Below are positions 1 to 29,888 of a DNA stretch of 64,000 nt, piece by piece. Under the pieces are notes generated by a model. That model saw only the letters and a program-made list of their open reading frames with translations, had not been told where the DNA came from and searched no databases. The stretch is from Centroberyx gerrardi (Eukaryota > Chordata > Actinopteri > Beryciformes > Berycidae): the NCBI RefSeq assembly GCF_048128805.1, contig NC_136012.1, forward strand, positions 7,510,121-7,574,120. Reading direction: 5' to 3'. Both the position numbers and the translations under genes were made by a program. Each line of letters starts with the position of its first letter. The stretch's first letter is position 1.

Positions 1-1138
1 GAGAAAGCATGGTGTGTGTGTGTTTGGGTGAAGGGGGGGTGAAGGGGGGGTGAGGGGGGGGGGGGGGGGGGGGGCAATCCTGCAGGGCATAGATCAACTC
101 CAGTGAAACCTCCATTCTACCGGACAGAGAGCGGACGGCCGTCCCCATGTTACGGATGTGTGTGTTAGCGGTGCAGAGAGATGATGGGGCTGCGGAGACC
201 AAAGGACAAAGCATACTGAGAGGAACGAACAGAGAGGCGACAGGCTGGGAGTGTGGGGGCGAGGTGAGGGAGAGAGGGAAGGAGAGAATGTGACAAGGCC
301 ACAGAGGAGGTGAAGTAGCTGGAGAGGGAGAGAGAGAGAGAGAGAGGAGGGGAAGTCGTGTTTCACATCGCTGAGGGACAGAACAGCATCCCCTGACCTA
401 ACCAATGGGCTTCTTCTCACACCCTTTTTTGATTCAGGGACTTCTCATGCAAACCCTTCTGTACGTGTGTGAAAAACAACCCGGCTTCGGAGCCAAGATG
501 TGTGAATGTGACTCTTACTTTAAGAGTTTGGTTACTTTATTTTCAGTTGTGCAGTTCTAATCGCAGTTGGTGGAAGAAATGATTCGACTGGACACAGCCT
601 TTTGAATTGTATGTGCATAAGGCAGAATAGATTAGCCATGAATAGAATAGAATAGAATAGAAACTCAGCATGAGTTCTGTTACAACTACCCCATAGCTGG
701 CTCTACAACGGTCCACATGGTCGGCCTCTCACTTTAGCATTAGTATCACAGTAGAGGGACATGATGCTATCAATCCTCTTCTATCAGCTGTCACTGCTGA
801 TAAAAGAAACCCTTTTCCATGAATCAACAGGCAGGAATCTTGGGATGTACAAAATCTGGACTTAATGTTATCTGCTGAGCCGCCCCATCAGTCCCACCTG
901 CACATCCTGATGATTCCCTGAAATGCCATGCTAGCATTATTAACGTTCCTTACTGCAACCAAATTGTCAAAGTATCCCTTTAAGAAATGAACAGTTTCAG
1001 AGTTTCAGAGGTGGTATTCGTCTATTGGAAGTTTTGACCTTTTAAACATATCAAGGATTGCGTGAAGAGTGATCACCAGGGCTGAGTGGGGCCATAGCCG
1101 ACATGCACACATGCAAGCATGCACTCATGCATGCACGA

Positions 1139-1172
<34 letters not shown>

Positions 1173-1797
1173 CACCTCTGGCAAGGCTCGGGGCACATTG
1201 GACATATTTCCTTTTAGTGTAACATGCTGTCCCATTCCCCCACGGTTCCCTGAAGCCCTGTGTGAGCTGCATTACTGCGTGTGTGTGTGTGTCTGTGTGT
1301 GTGTTTGTGTATGTGTGTGTGTGTGTGGCGGGTTGGGGTGTCATCCTTGTGAGCCAGGGGTCCCACCTTGACAGGTCTCTCTTTGCCCTATGGGCAGGGT
1401 GGCAGGGCAAGGGCTATTTATAGATGAGGTACTCCAGAGAGAGAGGGAGAGAGGGAGAGAGAGAGATAGAGAGGGATTGTCTAATGAGGACAGGCTGTTA
1501 GGGGATGGGCCGTTGTTTCTCTCCGTGTGTGTGTGTGTGTGTGTGTCTGTATGTGTGAATGTGTGTGTATGTGTCTGTGTACACAGATGGCGCTTCATGT
1601 GTGTAGTGTGCATTAATTGAATAACTTCAAACGAATCTTTAGTCGCCACCCCCCCACCCCACCACCACCACCTTCAAAGACCCATGGATCTGTGTTAGCT
1701 GATCTGGGTCAAAGATGGTGGAGGGATACACACACACACACACACACACAACATGCATGTGCATAGTCGCATCTCTCTCTTATGCACCCCGATTTCT

Positions 1798-1830
<33 letters not shown>

Positions 1831-3296
1831 GTCTCTCTCCTCTTATTCGCTGCTCTCATTCTTTCATCCCTCTGTTCCTCCCTCCTTCATTTATTCATGC
1901 AGAGACAGGCGGTGGGATGATCTCGGGAGATGTGTACAATCACTTTAGACGGGGTCCTGGAGAGGGCAACACGTTCCAACATACACACACACACACACAC
2001 ATACATTCACATACACATTCTCATACACACAGGCATTCCATCACTGCTGATCGATGTCACTAGATGGACATCTATTGGACAGATGCAGTCTGAACAAGCA
2101 TAGAGTTGCACTGTAATCAATTGATCCATAGACTGCATGTAGAACATATGGGTTGCCTCTATGATATGCTTCTGTAATCATAGAAGTATCATTTCTTACT
2201 GCCTGCATTATTGCAGTTAAAATATCTATTGCCATATTATTGCTCAGCCCAGAGAAGAATCCTTTATCTAAATTTTCTTCTCTTTTCAGCCATGAGAAGG
2301 TATGAAGAATGATCTGACAACCAGTTGATTGAGAAACATGACTTTATGTTGCATTACACCTATTCAGTTGTGTTTTACAACATTTGGAGGACAGATACAG
2401 AAATCAGAACAGATGGATAATGGGTAATCATTTTTGCAATCTGTTACAAGATGTCCATTTCCCACTTGCTGTCACTTCTTCTGTCCTGCACACGCCTCTC
2501 TGACTGGGAATGGTGTCCCCTTGTTATTAAAACTGATGAAATATCCCCATAATTAACTTTAGCCATTAGGGAGGACGCACACAATAACAAGATGATTCTG
2601 ATCAGATTCTGCCCCAGTTAGGCTATTAGGCCAGCCCAAACAAATTTAGGAGATTTGGTTGAAAGCTATGTCATAGATTTTCTCTCAGGCTCTCCCTCAC
2701 AGCACCCTGATTTTTAGATTTTGGCTGAGCTGGCAGCTTTGGTGCTGAATAAACTCCGCACTGGGTACTTCAGCGATGGGAAGTGGGGCCAGAAGGAAGT
2801 TAAAGTAAATGTAGGAAGTACATTAGCCTTCAGCTCTTTGCTCATCTTCAACCACTTGGTCCATCTCACCCCGCACGCACTGGTGACAGCCACGCATTGT
2901 GCGATTGGTCGCTTCAGTGAAAAGGACCGTTCCGGACGAATTGCTTTTTTTTCACTCCACTTGCCACCACTTCGGAAAGTGGGACGCACTAGGCCTGTCT
3001 TCTGTATCCACACACAGCAAAGCTTAGACATATACTGTGAGAAAGCAAAGTTCTTTCCCAAGGTTGATACACCGTCCCACCACATCCACCACCAGTTTAC
3101 TCAAGGAGTGAGGAACTCATGGTCAGGGCTTACTGTATGTCACACCAGAAAGGCAAGGGTAGAGGCAGCTGAAAAGATTGGCTCTGGCTGAAAAGAAAGA
3201 GTAGTAGTTGTGACCAAAAGTATGGGAATTCATCCTTAAACTAAGTCATGCTATATCACCATATCTCACTCTCTTTACAGTCAAACAGGACAATGC

Positions 3297-3519
3297 AGGT
3301 CGGGATGTTTCAAACCAGCAAGGTCTGCCAATCCTTTAGCCTACAATATGTGGTACAATGGAGTTCCTGAACTGCAGAGCTCTCTGTTTCAGGCGAGCAG
3401 GGTTAATTTTTCCATTAGTCTCACATTGTTAGAACAATATGGTTCCTGAACAGCAGAGCGGGCTGTTTCAAGGCGGAAGGGTCAGCCATCTCATTAGCCT
3501 GCCACTGTTGAGACTCATG
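3297..3519. repeat. Degenerate tandem repeat, about 79 bp unit, three copies
   Basis: Two clear neighbouring copies begin near 3,362 and 3,441. Both contain a GTTCCTGAAC-like start, a CTGTTTCA core and a CATTAG-like end. A third, more diverged copy precedes them. No coding potential is seen. Confidence 0.45.
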
Positions 3520-4570
3520 TTGAGTGTGGAAATGATTAGGTGAGATGTTGCAGGCTAAGTGTAAGCCTGAGTGTAGGTGCAGTGTCCATGTAGTGTCAGT
3601 GTAGTGTGGGAGGGTGGTTCTGGGACGCCACATTCACTGTTCTGGAGGTGTCATGTGTCTGACTCAACAAAGCATCTGCTATGGGAGGTGATAAACCCAA
3701 CAACATACCTGCCCTGCAACTCTTTCCTCCAATATCCAAGCCTAGGTTTGGACTGTAGTTTGATAACACAAGGGCGAGTTACATCAGATCCTGCGTAAGG
3801 GTAAATGTTCTTTCTGGAAGAGTAAGGCTGGAGGAAAGTGTCAGAATGAGCTGGCAAGGGTCCCATTGGAGAAGCTTGAAGGTTGAGCTCTGCCCTGCGA
3901 CAGAGGGGAATTCCTGCTGCTGGGGCTTTGACTTGTCATCTGGTTTAAAACCATTCCATATCTCCAAATGACAGACAATGATCCAACTATAACAACGATT
4001 TCACATTCAGACTCGGGAGAAGGATTTTCCTCCATTCTTTTCCACTGTAGTCGTTGCTATGTTTTTCTATGTAAGGTTTCTCTGCCTGCTTCTCCATCTT
4101 AACTTTGCTTTGGTCACATGGGTGCACACTGTGCATTCAAAGGTTGTGATTCATCACATGTAATGGAAGCGCTTGATATACCACACCAGGGCTTTCAGGG
4201 GAATATATCAAACACTTCTCCTTCTCCTTGCCAAGGGTGTGAAGGTGTTATGTAGTGGCGCTTGCTGTAACTCTTGTAATTTGGGGTTTTTGGGCTAAAC
4301 GTGAATGAAACTGGTACACTTTTCTTGGGTTTATGTTGGGGAATGCTTTAGAAATGTGTTGATGTATTTGTAGTGTGTGTCCATGTGTGGTTAGTTAGGG
4401 TAGATCTTGATTTTCAGGGACTTGGAGTACAGGGTTGTCCCTGTATCTGTTCACTTGCAGTCCTGTTCAGGCTGGTGTAAATGAATACATTTGCAATTAA
4501 GATTGATGAGCGAGCTAGAACTGTCCTCTCCTTCCATCTAAGGTTACAATATTACAATCTTCAGGTGTCA

Positions 4571-4767
4571 AGCAGGGCTTAGGTCAATTCACTTTCAATT
4601 CAATTATTCAAAATGTATTAACTAGACATCTAATGTGATAAAAAGGTATTATATATCCAGTTTATATTGAGAATGAAGGCTCTACCATTAGCAATGAGCT
4701 GCAGCTTCTATTTACATTTTGACTGAATTGAAAGTGAATCTACCGTGGACCCAGTGCCAAGCCCCGC
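4571..4767. mobile_element. MITE-like element with inverted ends
   Basis: The ends are imperfect inverted repeats: GGGCTTAGGTCAATTCACTT on the left, and on the right the reverse complement of a sequence containing TTCACTTTCAATTCAGTC. A related copy lies at 12,839-13,002. There is no transposase, so this is a non-autonomous DNA element; hAT-like is the best guess from the related copy's CAGGGTTGGG end. Confidence 0.55.
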
Positions 4768-4983
4768 TGGCTCTGAAAACTTTTGCTCACTGTTTATTTG
4801 TGGTTCAAGTTTTCTTTGCCTTACAAATCTAACTGTCCTTTCCCACCTTATCTAGCTAGCCTTGCTCCAGATTTCTTTATTGATGAAGACCTTTAGAAAA
4901 CAAATGAATCACAAAGGAAACAACAGGACACAAAAGATTCAATTAAACCAAAGACAGACAGATTACAACTTTTAGATATGGGG

Positions 4984-4986
<3 letters not shown>

Positions 4987-5039
<53 letters not shown>

Positions 5040-5044
5040 GGGGG
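4987..5044. repeat. (GT)n microsatellite followed by a G homopolymer
   Basis: A run of GT dinucleotides passes directly into about 22 consecutive G on the + strand. It is simple-sequence DNA with G-quadruplex potential and is prone to length error. Confidence 0.8.
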
Positions 5045-6664
5045 TCAATGTCATCCAGTTTAAATGAAAGAAAAACAGTTATTTCCTTTATGCTTTTTGT
5101 TTTATCTTTGTTTCTTTCTTTTTTTAACAGTCCAAACTTGGTCCAGAGCATTACGGGACTAAGATACTCAAATATATAAACCAGGTTTGTCAGACAGACG
5201 GTAAGCCTAGTATTAACCAATGAATTTGAAAGATGGCATCACCAAACTGATTACAATCTGATGATAATTTGTACTTGTTTCTACTGAATAATATAGATTA
5301 TAATTATAGGTGCGATAATGAAATATAGATGCAGGTCTTAGACACTGATGTTAATTTCTGCCACCAAAAGAAACCAAAACTTTGAAGAAGAACATGCTGT
5401 ACCCACATGTATCACAATTGATATCAAAATTGCTATATCAAAGAAAACCACACAATGTGATTCATAATATCTTGCAGCCTTATTTGGAAGCATTGACATT
5501 TGTCATCTTCAATTTAACTCAATTCAAAACTTATATCAATTCAACTCAACTCTAAAGTTGTCAGGGCCGCATAGAAAATCCTTGCTAGACACTGAGATGG
5601 GCGAAGTCCTCGATAGCACTGGTGCTACCCTTTAACATCACTGAATGGCTAAATACTGTGCTGCCACTTGCTTTGGAGGATCAGCATGAAATTGTATATG
5701 CGTTATTCAAACTATGTATCATGTTCCAACACACTTTGAATGAAAACCGCACTGGGTGGATGTCCCTATCACTATGAAACCTGGTGTGAGTGTCAAAACA
5801 TGATGATGTGATAACACTCCAACGCAGCTCTTAACCCCTGACAGCCTTGAATCTTTATCTTTCCCATGTGGGTTTGAACCCACCGAGTTGTTTTGAGGTA
5901 TGAAAACCAGCGGCATTCCCCTTTAACTGTGAGCCAATCAAACGGTCAGCTGTCAGGTGCAAAAGACCTTTTTTATGTGACTGTGTTGGTACTGTACCTC
6001 TCCTGTCTCTACTCCCTAAATGCCAAGTATAGTTTTCCCAAGTATAGTTCCTTTCCCCAAGCTCTCTGTCTCTCTGCTGCTCTCCACTCTCTTGTACCTG
6101 CCCTACTTTCACACTGCTCTCACAATTGGAGTTTCACACTCCCTCTCTCTCTCGCTTCCCTCTTTTTCCCTCACACACACATACACACACACTTGCACCA
6201 CAAGCCGTACTTTTACCACAAGCCAGACTTATACATAAAGCCATTGGATGCCTGCATATGGGTAAGCCTCACAAGAGTGCTGGAGCTTTTTCTTGTGCCC
6301 AGTGTCAGCGCCATTACGTTTTCTAGCATAGTACATTATGGTGCGGTACAGTAGTACAGGACAATACGGCACGGTACCATGCTGTTTCCCCACAAGCTCC
6401 TGCAGGGAGGGGGTTTAGCCTAGTGCTGACCTGTTATTGTCTCACCCCTCTCTCTTTCTTTTTATAAATATGAAGTCACACAAATACCAGTGTGCGTGAG
6501 TAATTCTTTTTCAAGTTCTGGCTTTTGTCCTCTGAGCGCCTGGGGTGTGCAAACCTTTTAACGTGATAATCAATCCTAACCTGAAAGGCAAAGCTGATTT
6601 TAGCCCGCAGAACCTCTATTCTCAATCGAGGAAAACCAGACCCGCCTTCAGCTTGGCAGCTCCT

Positions 6665-7260
6665 GGTGTCCTGGGATGTCTCAGGGTGCTCTTGGGTGTC
6701 TTATGCTGTCTTAAGGTGCTCTTCAAGGTCTTGCGCAGTCTTAGGGTGCTCTTTGGGGTCTTATGTAGTCTTAGGGTGCTCTTGGGTCTCTTATGCTGTC
6801 TTAGGGTGCTCTTCTGGGTCTTATGTAGTCTTAGGGTGCTCCTTGGGGTCCTACACAGTCTTAGGGGGCTCTTCTGGGTCTCTTATGCAGTCTTAGACCA
6901 CCCTTGGGTGTCTTATGTAGTCTTACGGTGCTTTTGGTTGTCTTATGTAGTCTTAGGGCCCATTAGAGTGTCTTGGCTCTCTTAGGGCACCATTGGATAT
7001 CTTTGGGTGTCCTAAGGTGCTATTGGATATCTTAGGGTGTCCTAAGGTGCTATCGGATATCTTAGGGTGACCTGAGGTGCCATTTGGTATCTTAGAGCAT
7101 CTTAGTGCACCTTTAGCTGTGTTTAAGGTGCCTGAGGATAGGGTGGCTTAGGATATCTTAGGGTGCTCTTTGGTTAATGTATCCTGGGATGTCCTGGGAT
7201 GTCTTGGGATGTCCTGAGGTCTCCTGAGGTGTCAGGATACCCCAGGTGCTGGTGGGTGTC
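6665..7260. repeat. Degenerate minisatellite, about 30 bp unit
   Basis: The motif GTCTTAGGGTGCTCTT, with a variable spacer of GGGT(G/C)TCTTATG(C/T), recurs about every 30 bp. It is best preserved at 6,690-6,900 and drifts into TATCTTAGGGTG and GTCCTGGGAT variants to the right. Open frames through it are a by-product of the repeat. Confidence 0.75.
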
Positions 7261-7879
7261 TTTGGTGTGATCAAGAGTTTACTATCAACAGAAGAGAGAC
7301 TAACAGGATAATACAAATTCTTCCTTTTTCCATGGGAGATTCAGATGGCTAGATGGCTTTTTAGCATGAGAACAGTCGCAGAACCAAAGGAAACTGTATG
7401 GTTTGTTCTCTGCCAAAAGCCATACTAACATCAGCAAATTTTCCAAATGCAAGTGCTAGACCAAAGGCCTACTGGCAACATTATACATTTTCAATTTTGC
7501 ACAAACTCTTCATAATTTAGCATAAAATAAAGATTTAGGTTGATTGTGACTGATTTGTCCAACGTGTACAGTTCCCCTCGTGACGGTTCATTTAGCATTA
7601 AGACTAGCTATATTCTGCTGATGTTTCAGTGTTGATTACATCAAACCATGCATTCCGGTTTCATGTGGTTATTGGACTACTGTCAAGATAAAAAAAACCC
7701 ATCTGAATATCACATGAAGAAAATGTACTGATCGACATCAGTGTGAAGGCTTACTGAAGAGAGTGGCCCGTTAGAGCGAGAGCAAGAGAGAAAAGCAGCA
7801 GGGAGAGAGGAGAGAAAAACAGAGAAGGGGCAATGGGAGAGAGTGCAAAACAGAGACAAAGTGACAGAGAGAGAACGTG

Positions 7880-7922
<43 letters not shown>

Positions 7923-8519
7923 ATGTGTATGTGTGTATGTGAGGGAGAGAGAGAGAGAGCAAGGCCTAGTTTTCAGTGTGTGATCTAGGCCATTATCTGT
8001 GTTAGCACTGGTGGGGCTCCAACAGGCTCTGTGGATCCTGCATAACAATACCTTTTTATGAGCGTGTGTGTGTATGTGTGTGTGCATGAGTGTTGGCTCA
8101 CACACACATATGCGATCATGCGTGTTAACGCCACTGTGCCATGTTGTACGCATGCGCCTATGTGCCTCTGCCTTTTGTTTCTGCCACTGAGTTTGTGCCT
8201 GTGTTTGTTAAGCGGGTTTTTGTGTGTCTGTGTGTGCGTGCGTGTGTGTGTCTGCGTTTGCAGAGTGTGTCTCTATATGTGTGTATGTGACTCCTCACGT
8301 GCAGCTGTGCGCTCTTGCTGTATCACTCCCGTCGTCAGTCAACCCCCCTCTCCAGCAGCGCCCTGGGGGCCTTCATTATGTAAGAAAGACATTACTGCAG
8401 AACAGAGGCAGAGAGGCAGAGAGACATTACTGCAGAACAGAGGCAGGCAGCCCTGATAACTCTGGCAGCCCCTTGCCTCTATACAAGCCGCCTAGGCCTC
8501 CATAACACCCAGGCAGCAC

Positions 8520-8558
<39 letters not shown>

Positions 8559-8947
8559 CAAATCCTGCAACAGAGGTGTGATCAGGATAATGGCGAGGAC
8601 TGAGGACTTCTGATGTTTGTAGGCAGGCTTGTTGAAGAATACAGGAAATATCAATTAATCATGTGTCTTTCTCTCTTCCGCATCAACTTCTCTCCCTCCC
8701 TCCATAATCCATCTCCTTTTTTTCACCCTGTTCTTTTGTAATGCCTTCACTCATCTCTCCATCCATTCATCCATCCATCCAATCTCTTTTCTCCCCTTCC
8801 CCCTCAATTTCTCAATCTCAACTGTATTCTATCTCCATCCATCACTCATTCTTCCATCTCTCCTCCACACTCTCTCCTCCCTCCTACCTCCCCCTCATCC
8901 CCTCCATCCCTCCCCACCTCCTCCTCCTTCTCCTCCTCCCCCTGCAG

Positions 8948-26180
<17,233 letters not shown>

Positions 26181-26810
26181 TGGGACACGCACTCTCACAT
26201 GACCCAGACGCATACTTACAGTTACGACATCCATACGGTACCATATTTATAGATACGTGTACATAGGCATATATGCACACACTCGAAACACACACACACA
26301 CACGCAGTATTTCATACACTGAATAAGAAGCAGACAGAACCACACATGCGCATGCACACACGAGCAAGACACACACACACACACATTACTTATCCCTTTC
26401 CCCGTTGCCCCCAGCTGTGTGTGTAAGGCGTGAGCATACCCGGACTATACCACCACCAAAGGCTGAGTCTCTCACTGAACTGATCGGCCCTATATAGAGA
26501 ACTACAAATCCCATGTACCTGCGCACCAGGACTACAGAAATACTCCCAATGCAAAACAAGAGCTACCGTTCACCGTGTATAGTGGGGGGATCACCAGTGG
26601 GTCGACAGTGTCAGCATGACGTGGCTGTGTTGGTGGAATGTGTTGTGTCGGGGGGGGCGGGGTCAAGTGTTTGCACCGGGCGGGGGCATTAAAGGTGGCA
26701 CCTCCTGCGTATATATATATGTTTGTTTTCCCTGTTCCCATCCAATCAGGAGGCGGAGTCAAACCGGCGGTTGGGGTTGTCAGGTTGATTTTTATATAAA
26801 GGCAAACGTA

Positions 26811-26868
26811 GCTAAGACTGTGTGCGGCTAAGACTGTATGCGGCTAAGACTGTGTGCGGCTAAGACTG
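26811..26868 (+). repeat. 16-bp tandem repeat in 3' UTR
   Basis: The unit CGGCTAAGACTGTGTG, with a GTATG variant, is repeated about 3.5 times. Confidence 0.85.
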
Positions 26869-27192
26869 CCTATGAGTTGTGTTTTCGTACCGCAAACACA
26901 CACACACACACACACCGGATCTCGCTCTCAGACAGGGGGAAAAAAATGGATAAAGTAAAAGTTGAGTCAGATCTCAATCGCAGTCTAATCTGAGCCCTCG
27001 CTGTCCTTTTATTTCCCGGGAAGACATTTCCCGTTTCAGCTTTTGTAGCACCATACTGCACCCCATCGTCCGCCTGTTGGCAAAGATCGAAGAAGTCCAT
27101 CGAAGACCCCCTTCCCCTCCTCCCCCCTCCCCTCTGGTCCCAGGTCTGTAAACGGCTAAAACTGAGCCCAGGTCAGATCCAAAGTGAGCATT

Positions 27193-27218
27193 CCCCCCCC
27201 CCCCCCCCCCCCCCCCCC
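27193..27218 (+). repeat. C homopolymer, about 26 nt, in 3' UTR
   Basis: Uninterrupted C run on the + strand. The length is uncertain because homopolymers are error-prone. Confidence 0.85.
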
Positions 27219-28463
27219 TTTAACCTGATGTGTGTAAATAGAGATGCATAGAGAGGTTTTATTGCACATTCGATGCATACGGACAACATATGGTGATGCG
27301 GTATGGTGGAACTAGGATGCTTTGTGTATGGGGGGGGAGTGTGTGGGGAGGGGAGGTGGGTGGGGGGGTGTCAGGGGGGTGAAATGTGAAGTCATATTCT
27401 ATTCATTCTATTTCTACATACTCCTTTCTTCCCCATGTGCTGTCTAACTAGTCTGCTGCTAAACAGCAGCGGCGGCTGGGGGAAAAAAAAAAAAACCCCG
27501 GGCCTCTAAAAGCAGAAAATGATATTTCACAGAGGAAAAAAACGGACTCTTCTGGTGAAGGCAGCGGCCAAGACAACAAGGAGTCAGGGGAAAAAGGGTC
27601 TTTGTAAAGCATTTATATTAACGCATCAGTGCATGCAAAGTTAAGTTCTTTGATAATAATGTGAAGATTATATTTGTGCTCCGTGTTTCACTATGGTAGG
27701 ACTTTTTTTTTTTTTTTTTTTTTCTTGTTTTTCTAGCTTATATAAAACGAACTGAGGAATAATGAATAATTTATTTTGTACATAATGTTTATTTTATTTA
27801 TTTCATTTTTTTTGTATTCATTTTTTGTGTTATATTCCGTTGGTTTCTCATGTTTTTTTCATGACTTGTGTTGGATACGTTTCCCGTTTCTCTTTTTTTT
27901 TCTTTTCTTTTTGTTTTTCTCGACGCTGTACAGAACAGACAGTACGCTTCTCTTCAAAGTGTCCGTCCACGTTCTCTCCTCTCTTCTTTGTCAATGTACA
28001 GGAGTTGTTTTTAATGATAATATTAATAACGATAACAAATATTAAACTAGCATTGATGAATGACCATACTATATACAGAGGCACAGGCATTCAGGCAGCC
28101 AAAAGCATGATTTGCATGGTTAAAATTTGCGCTGTTCCAAGCAAAAAGCAGCAAGACACATTTTAACAGAAGAGCCGGTGTGTTGCCGTCACAATTTAAA
28201 GGAAAAAAGTGTACTCTCTCTGATCATAATTCTTGATGATTCCTCTTGTTATTTGATGATATTTATGATTCTATGATTATTATGATTCTATTTATTATGG
28301 ACATTATTCTTAATATTTAAGCTCTCTCTCTCTGCTGGTTGCTCTTCACGTTGCGTTGCTCCTTGGTTGATCTTGTTGTGCTTCTTTGGGAGAGGTGAAC
28401 CCCCCTGGGAGACCCTGTGCCATAGAAATTGTGCCACGGTTCTTTCTTTCTCTTTCTCTCTCT

Positions 28464-28526
<63 letters not shown>

Positions 28527-28592
28527 GTTTTGACTCCCCAGTCACTAACACTGTAAGCATGCCCCATGGGACGATCCACTTTTTTACTCTTG

Positions 28593-28598
28593 AATAAA
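28593..28598 (+). terminator. ppp3ca-like: Polyadenylation signal AATAAA of the calcineurin A gene
   Basis: AATAAA lies in an AT-rich context (TTGAATAAAATATG) 2.4 kb after the stop and upstream of the Helitron and the sting1 promoter region. Confidence 0.55.
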
Positions 28599-28801
28599 AT
28601 ATGCATGAACCTTTGGTATGGATACCGAGCCTTTATTTCCTCACCACTGAGCATTGGCACACTCACACACACACACACACACACACCCACACACAAACAG
28701 AAACAGACACGCCCTTAACAGAATGAGGCATTTCCCATCAAGGCCAGTGGAACTGACTGGACCTGTCTGTTGCCCAAACATTTACAAACACATGCTTTCA
28801 T

Positions 28802-29036
28802 CATACTATAAAGCAAGGAATCTCTGTCTGTATGTGTGTCCTTTGCATATCTCGAGAACCGTTCGTCCGATCTACGTCACACTTGGCTGGTGTATTGCTG
28901 GGGACCCAAGGACGTGCAGTGTCGAGTGTGAAGTTGTTTGGATGAGCGGTTCTCGAGAAAGCTGCAAGCAGCAATACCAGAGGCCAAGCGATCGGCCCGT
29001 TCCAAACAGGCATGTTTGGAACGGGCACTGCACTAG
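28802..29036 (+). mobile_element. Short non-autonomous Helitron
   Basis: The 3' end is diagnostic. A perfect 13-bp hairpin (CCCGTTCCAAACA / TGTTTGGAACGGG, 28,996-29,025, 4-nt loop) is followed seven bases later by CTAG (29,033-29,036) and a flanking T. The 5' end is either the TC at 28,801-28,802 after an A or the TCTCTG at 28,821. There are no Rep/helicase genes. It sits in the spacer between the calcineurin 3' end and the sting1 promoter. Confidence 0.75.
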
Positions 29037-29689
29037 TAACCTATGAATTCAGAACCCATACACTCACAGTGCATCAATATGAACAGTGATTGATCATACA
29101 AGAAATAGAAAATGCTATGCACTCCCTGGAGTTTTGAAACATATTTGCTAATTCCATTTCATTTTCATTTCCATTTCACTGCAGTACGTGACAGTTTGAC
29201 TGAACAGTGCTATTTTGTGTGGAAATAGAAGTGACGCCCCACAGTTCCTCAGTCACGTCCCTCTCTCCAAACACTCAGGTAGCTGGAGCTGTAGGCTACA
29301 TGTACATGTTTTGACATGCGTCGGTCGATGCCCCGGCACATGAGCAAACACGCCGCAGAACCAGGTTATTATTTCATTCCGTGTGTGCCGGCTCTGTGTC
29401 ATTTTGCTGATGTAATTTTGCCCGCTTTGCTATCAATCTATCAATACTGAGAGGCAGGAGAAAAGCCTGAGTGAGCAGATCTCACATTACTGAAATGAAA
29501 GTGTTCCACCAAAATACAAGAAGCTAAAGCATACTATTAATTCCATTCTATTGTATTTTATTGTGTTTGTGTGTGTATGTTTTTGTATTATAATTGCGCT
29601 TGTGCCATTTGGTGTCCCCATGATGCATCAAGAGGGATGCAAAATGGCCACTATAAAATGGTTGCAGATGAGAGCTGTGAAATCAACTA

Positions 29690-29716
29690 TATTCAATTCT
29701 ATTCTATTCTATTCTG
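29690..29716 (+). repeat. (TATTC)n short tandem repeat
   Basis: TATTC pentamers (with one ATTCAATTC start) in the spacer upstream of sting1. The rest of 29,037-29,880 shows no recognisable feature. Confidence 0.6.
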
Positions 29717-29888
29717 CATTTAATGACAGTGGTTTGGCTCCAGGCCTGGCTCTGCAAAGGGCAAAGATTACATCAGAAATTACACAATCATTTAAAGCCG
29801 GCACTTCCTCTCTCACAAGCCTCGACCTCCCTCTGGATGCATCTCTCCATCTCTTTTCGCGTAATAAGGTAACATAAGAAGAGGGGGA

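Larger units (their letters stand above)
1..8947. other. Non-coding upstream region or calcineurin A intron 1
   Basis: No exon could be supported here. It contains a G-rich tract (28-75), an (AATAG)n stretch near 640-662, many CA/GT and CT/GA microsatellites (for example 1,141-1,170, 1,801-1,828, 7,876-7,918 and 8,520-8,554), a three-copy degenerate 79-bp repeat (about 3,297-3,519), a MITE (4,571-4,767), a GT run followed by a G homopolymer (4,987-5,044) and a minisatellite (6,665-7,260). The first visible calcineurin exon begins inside a codon, so a further 5' coding exon must exist. I looked for a short ATG exon ending in a -VVK/-VIK type sequence plus a donor and did not find one. This region is probably intron 1, with exon 1 left of the window. 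Confidence 0.5.
26181..28615 (+). other. ppp3ca-like: Calcineurin A 3' untranslated region
   Basis: A long 3' UTR is inferred from the stop at 26,180 to the first convincing AATAAA (28,593-28,598). It includes CA runs, a 16-bp tandem repeat (26,811-26,868), a homopolymeric C tract (27,193-27,218), G-rich sequence (27,330-27,380), an oligo-T tract near 27,704-27,723, AU-rich TTATTTATTT elements (about 27,780-27,805) and a long (CT)n run (28,470-28,521). Alternative upstream polyadenylation cannot be excluded. Confidence 0.6.

Noticed and set aside
1051-2063. Open frames rich in His-Thr, Cys-Val or Ser-Leu over CA/GT and CT repeats
   Set aside because: They are translations of microsatellites in several frames on both strands, with no splice logic or protein family. 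The same applies to similar frames near 7.7-8.5, 13.6-14.8, 16.1-16.8, 18.1-18.9, 22.7-24.4, 44.4-44.8 and 54.5-55.1 kb.
2285-2305. Tiny acceptor-ATG-donor arrangement considered as calcineurin exon 1
   Set aside because: The implied peptide has no similarity to calcineurin A N-termini, and the donor would not give the required phase with the exon at 8,948.
2714-3191. 156-codon + frame overlapped by a 123-codon - frame
   Set aside because: No recognisable domain, no codon bias and no splice partners. The opposite strand is open in the same place, so this is chance.
6545-6985. 146-codon frame with repeated Leu/Val/Cys segments that looks like a repeat protein or membrane protein
   Set aside because: The periodicity is the 30-bp minisatellite read in one frame. 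Units are too degenerate to have been under protein selection.
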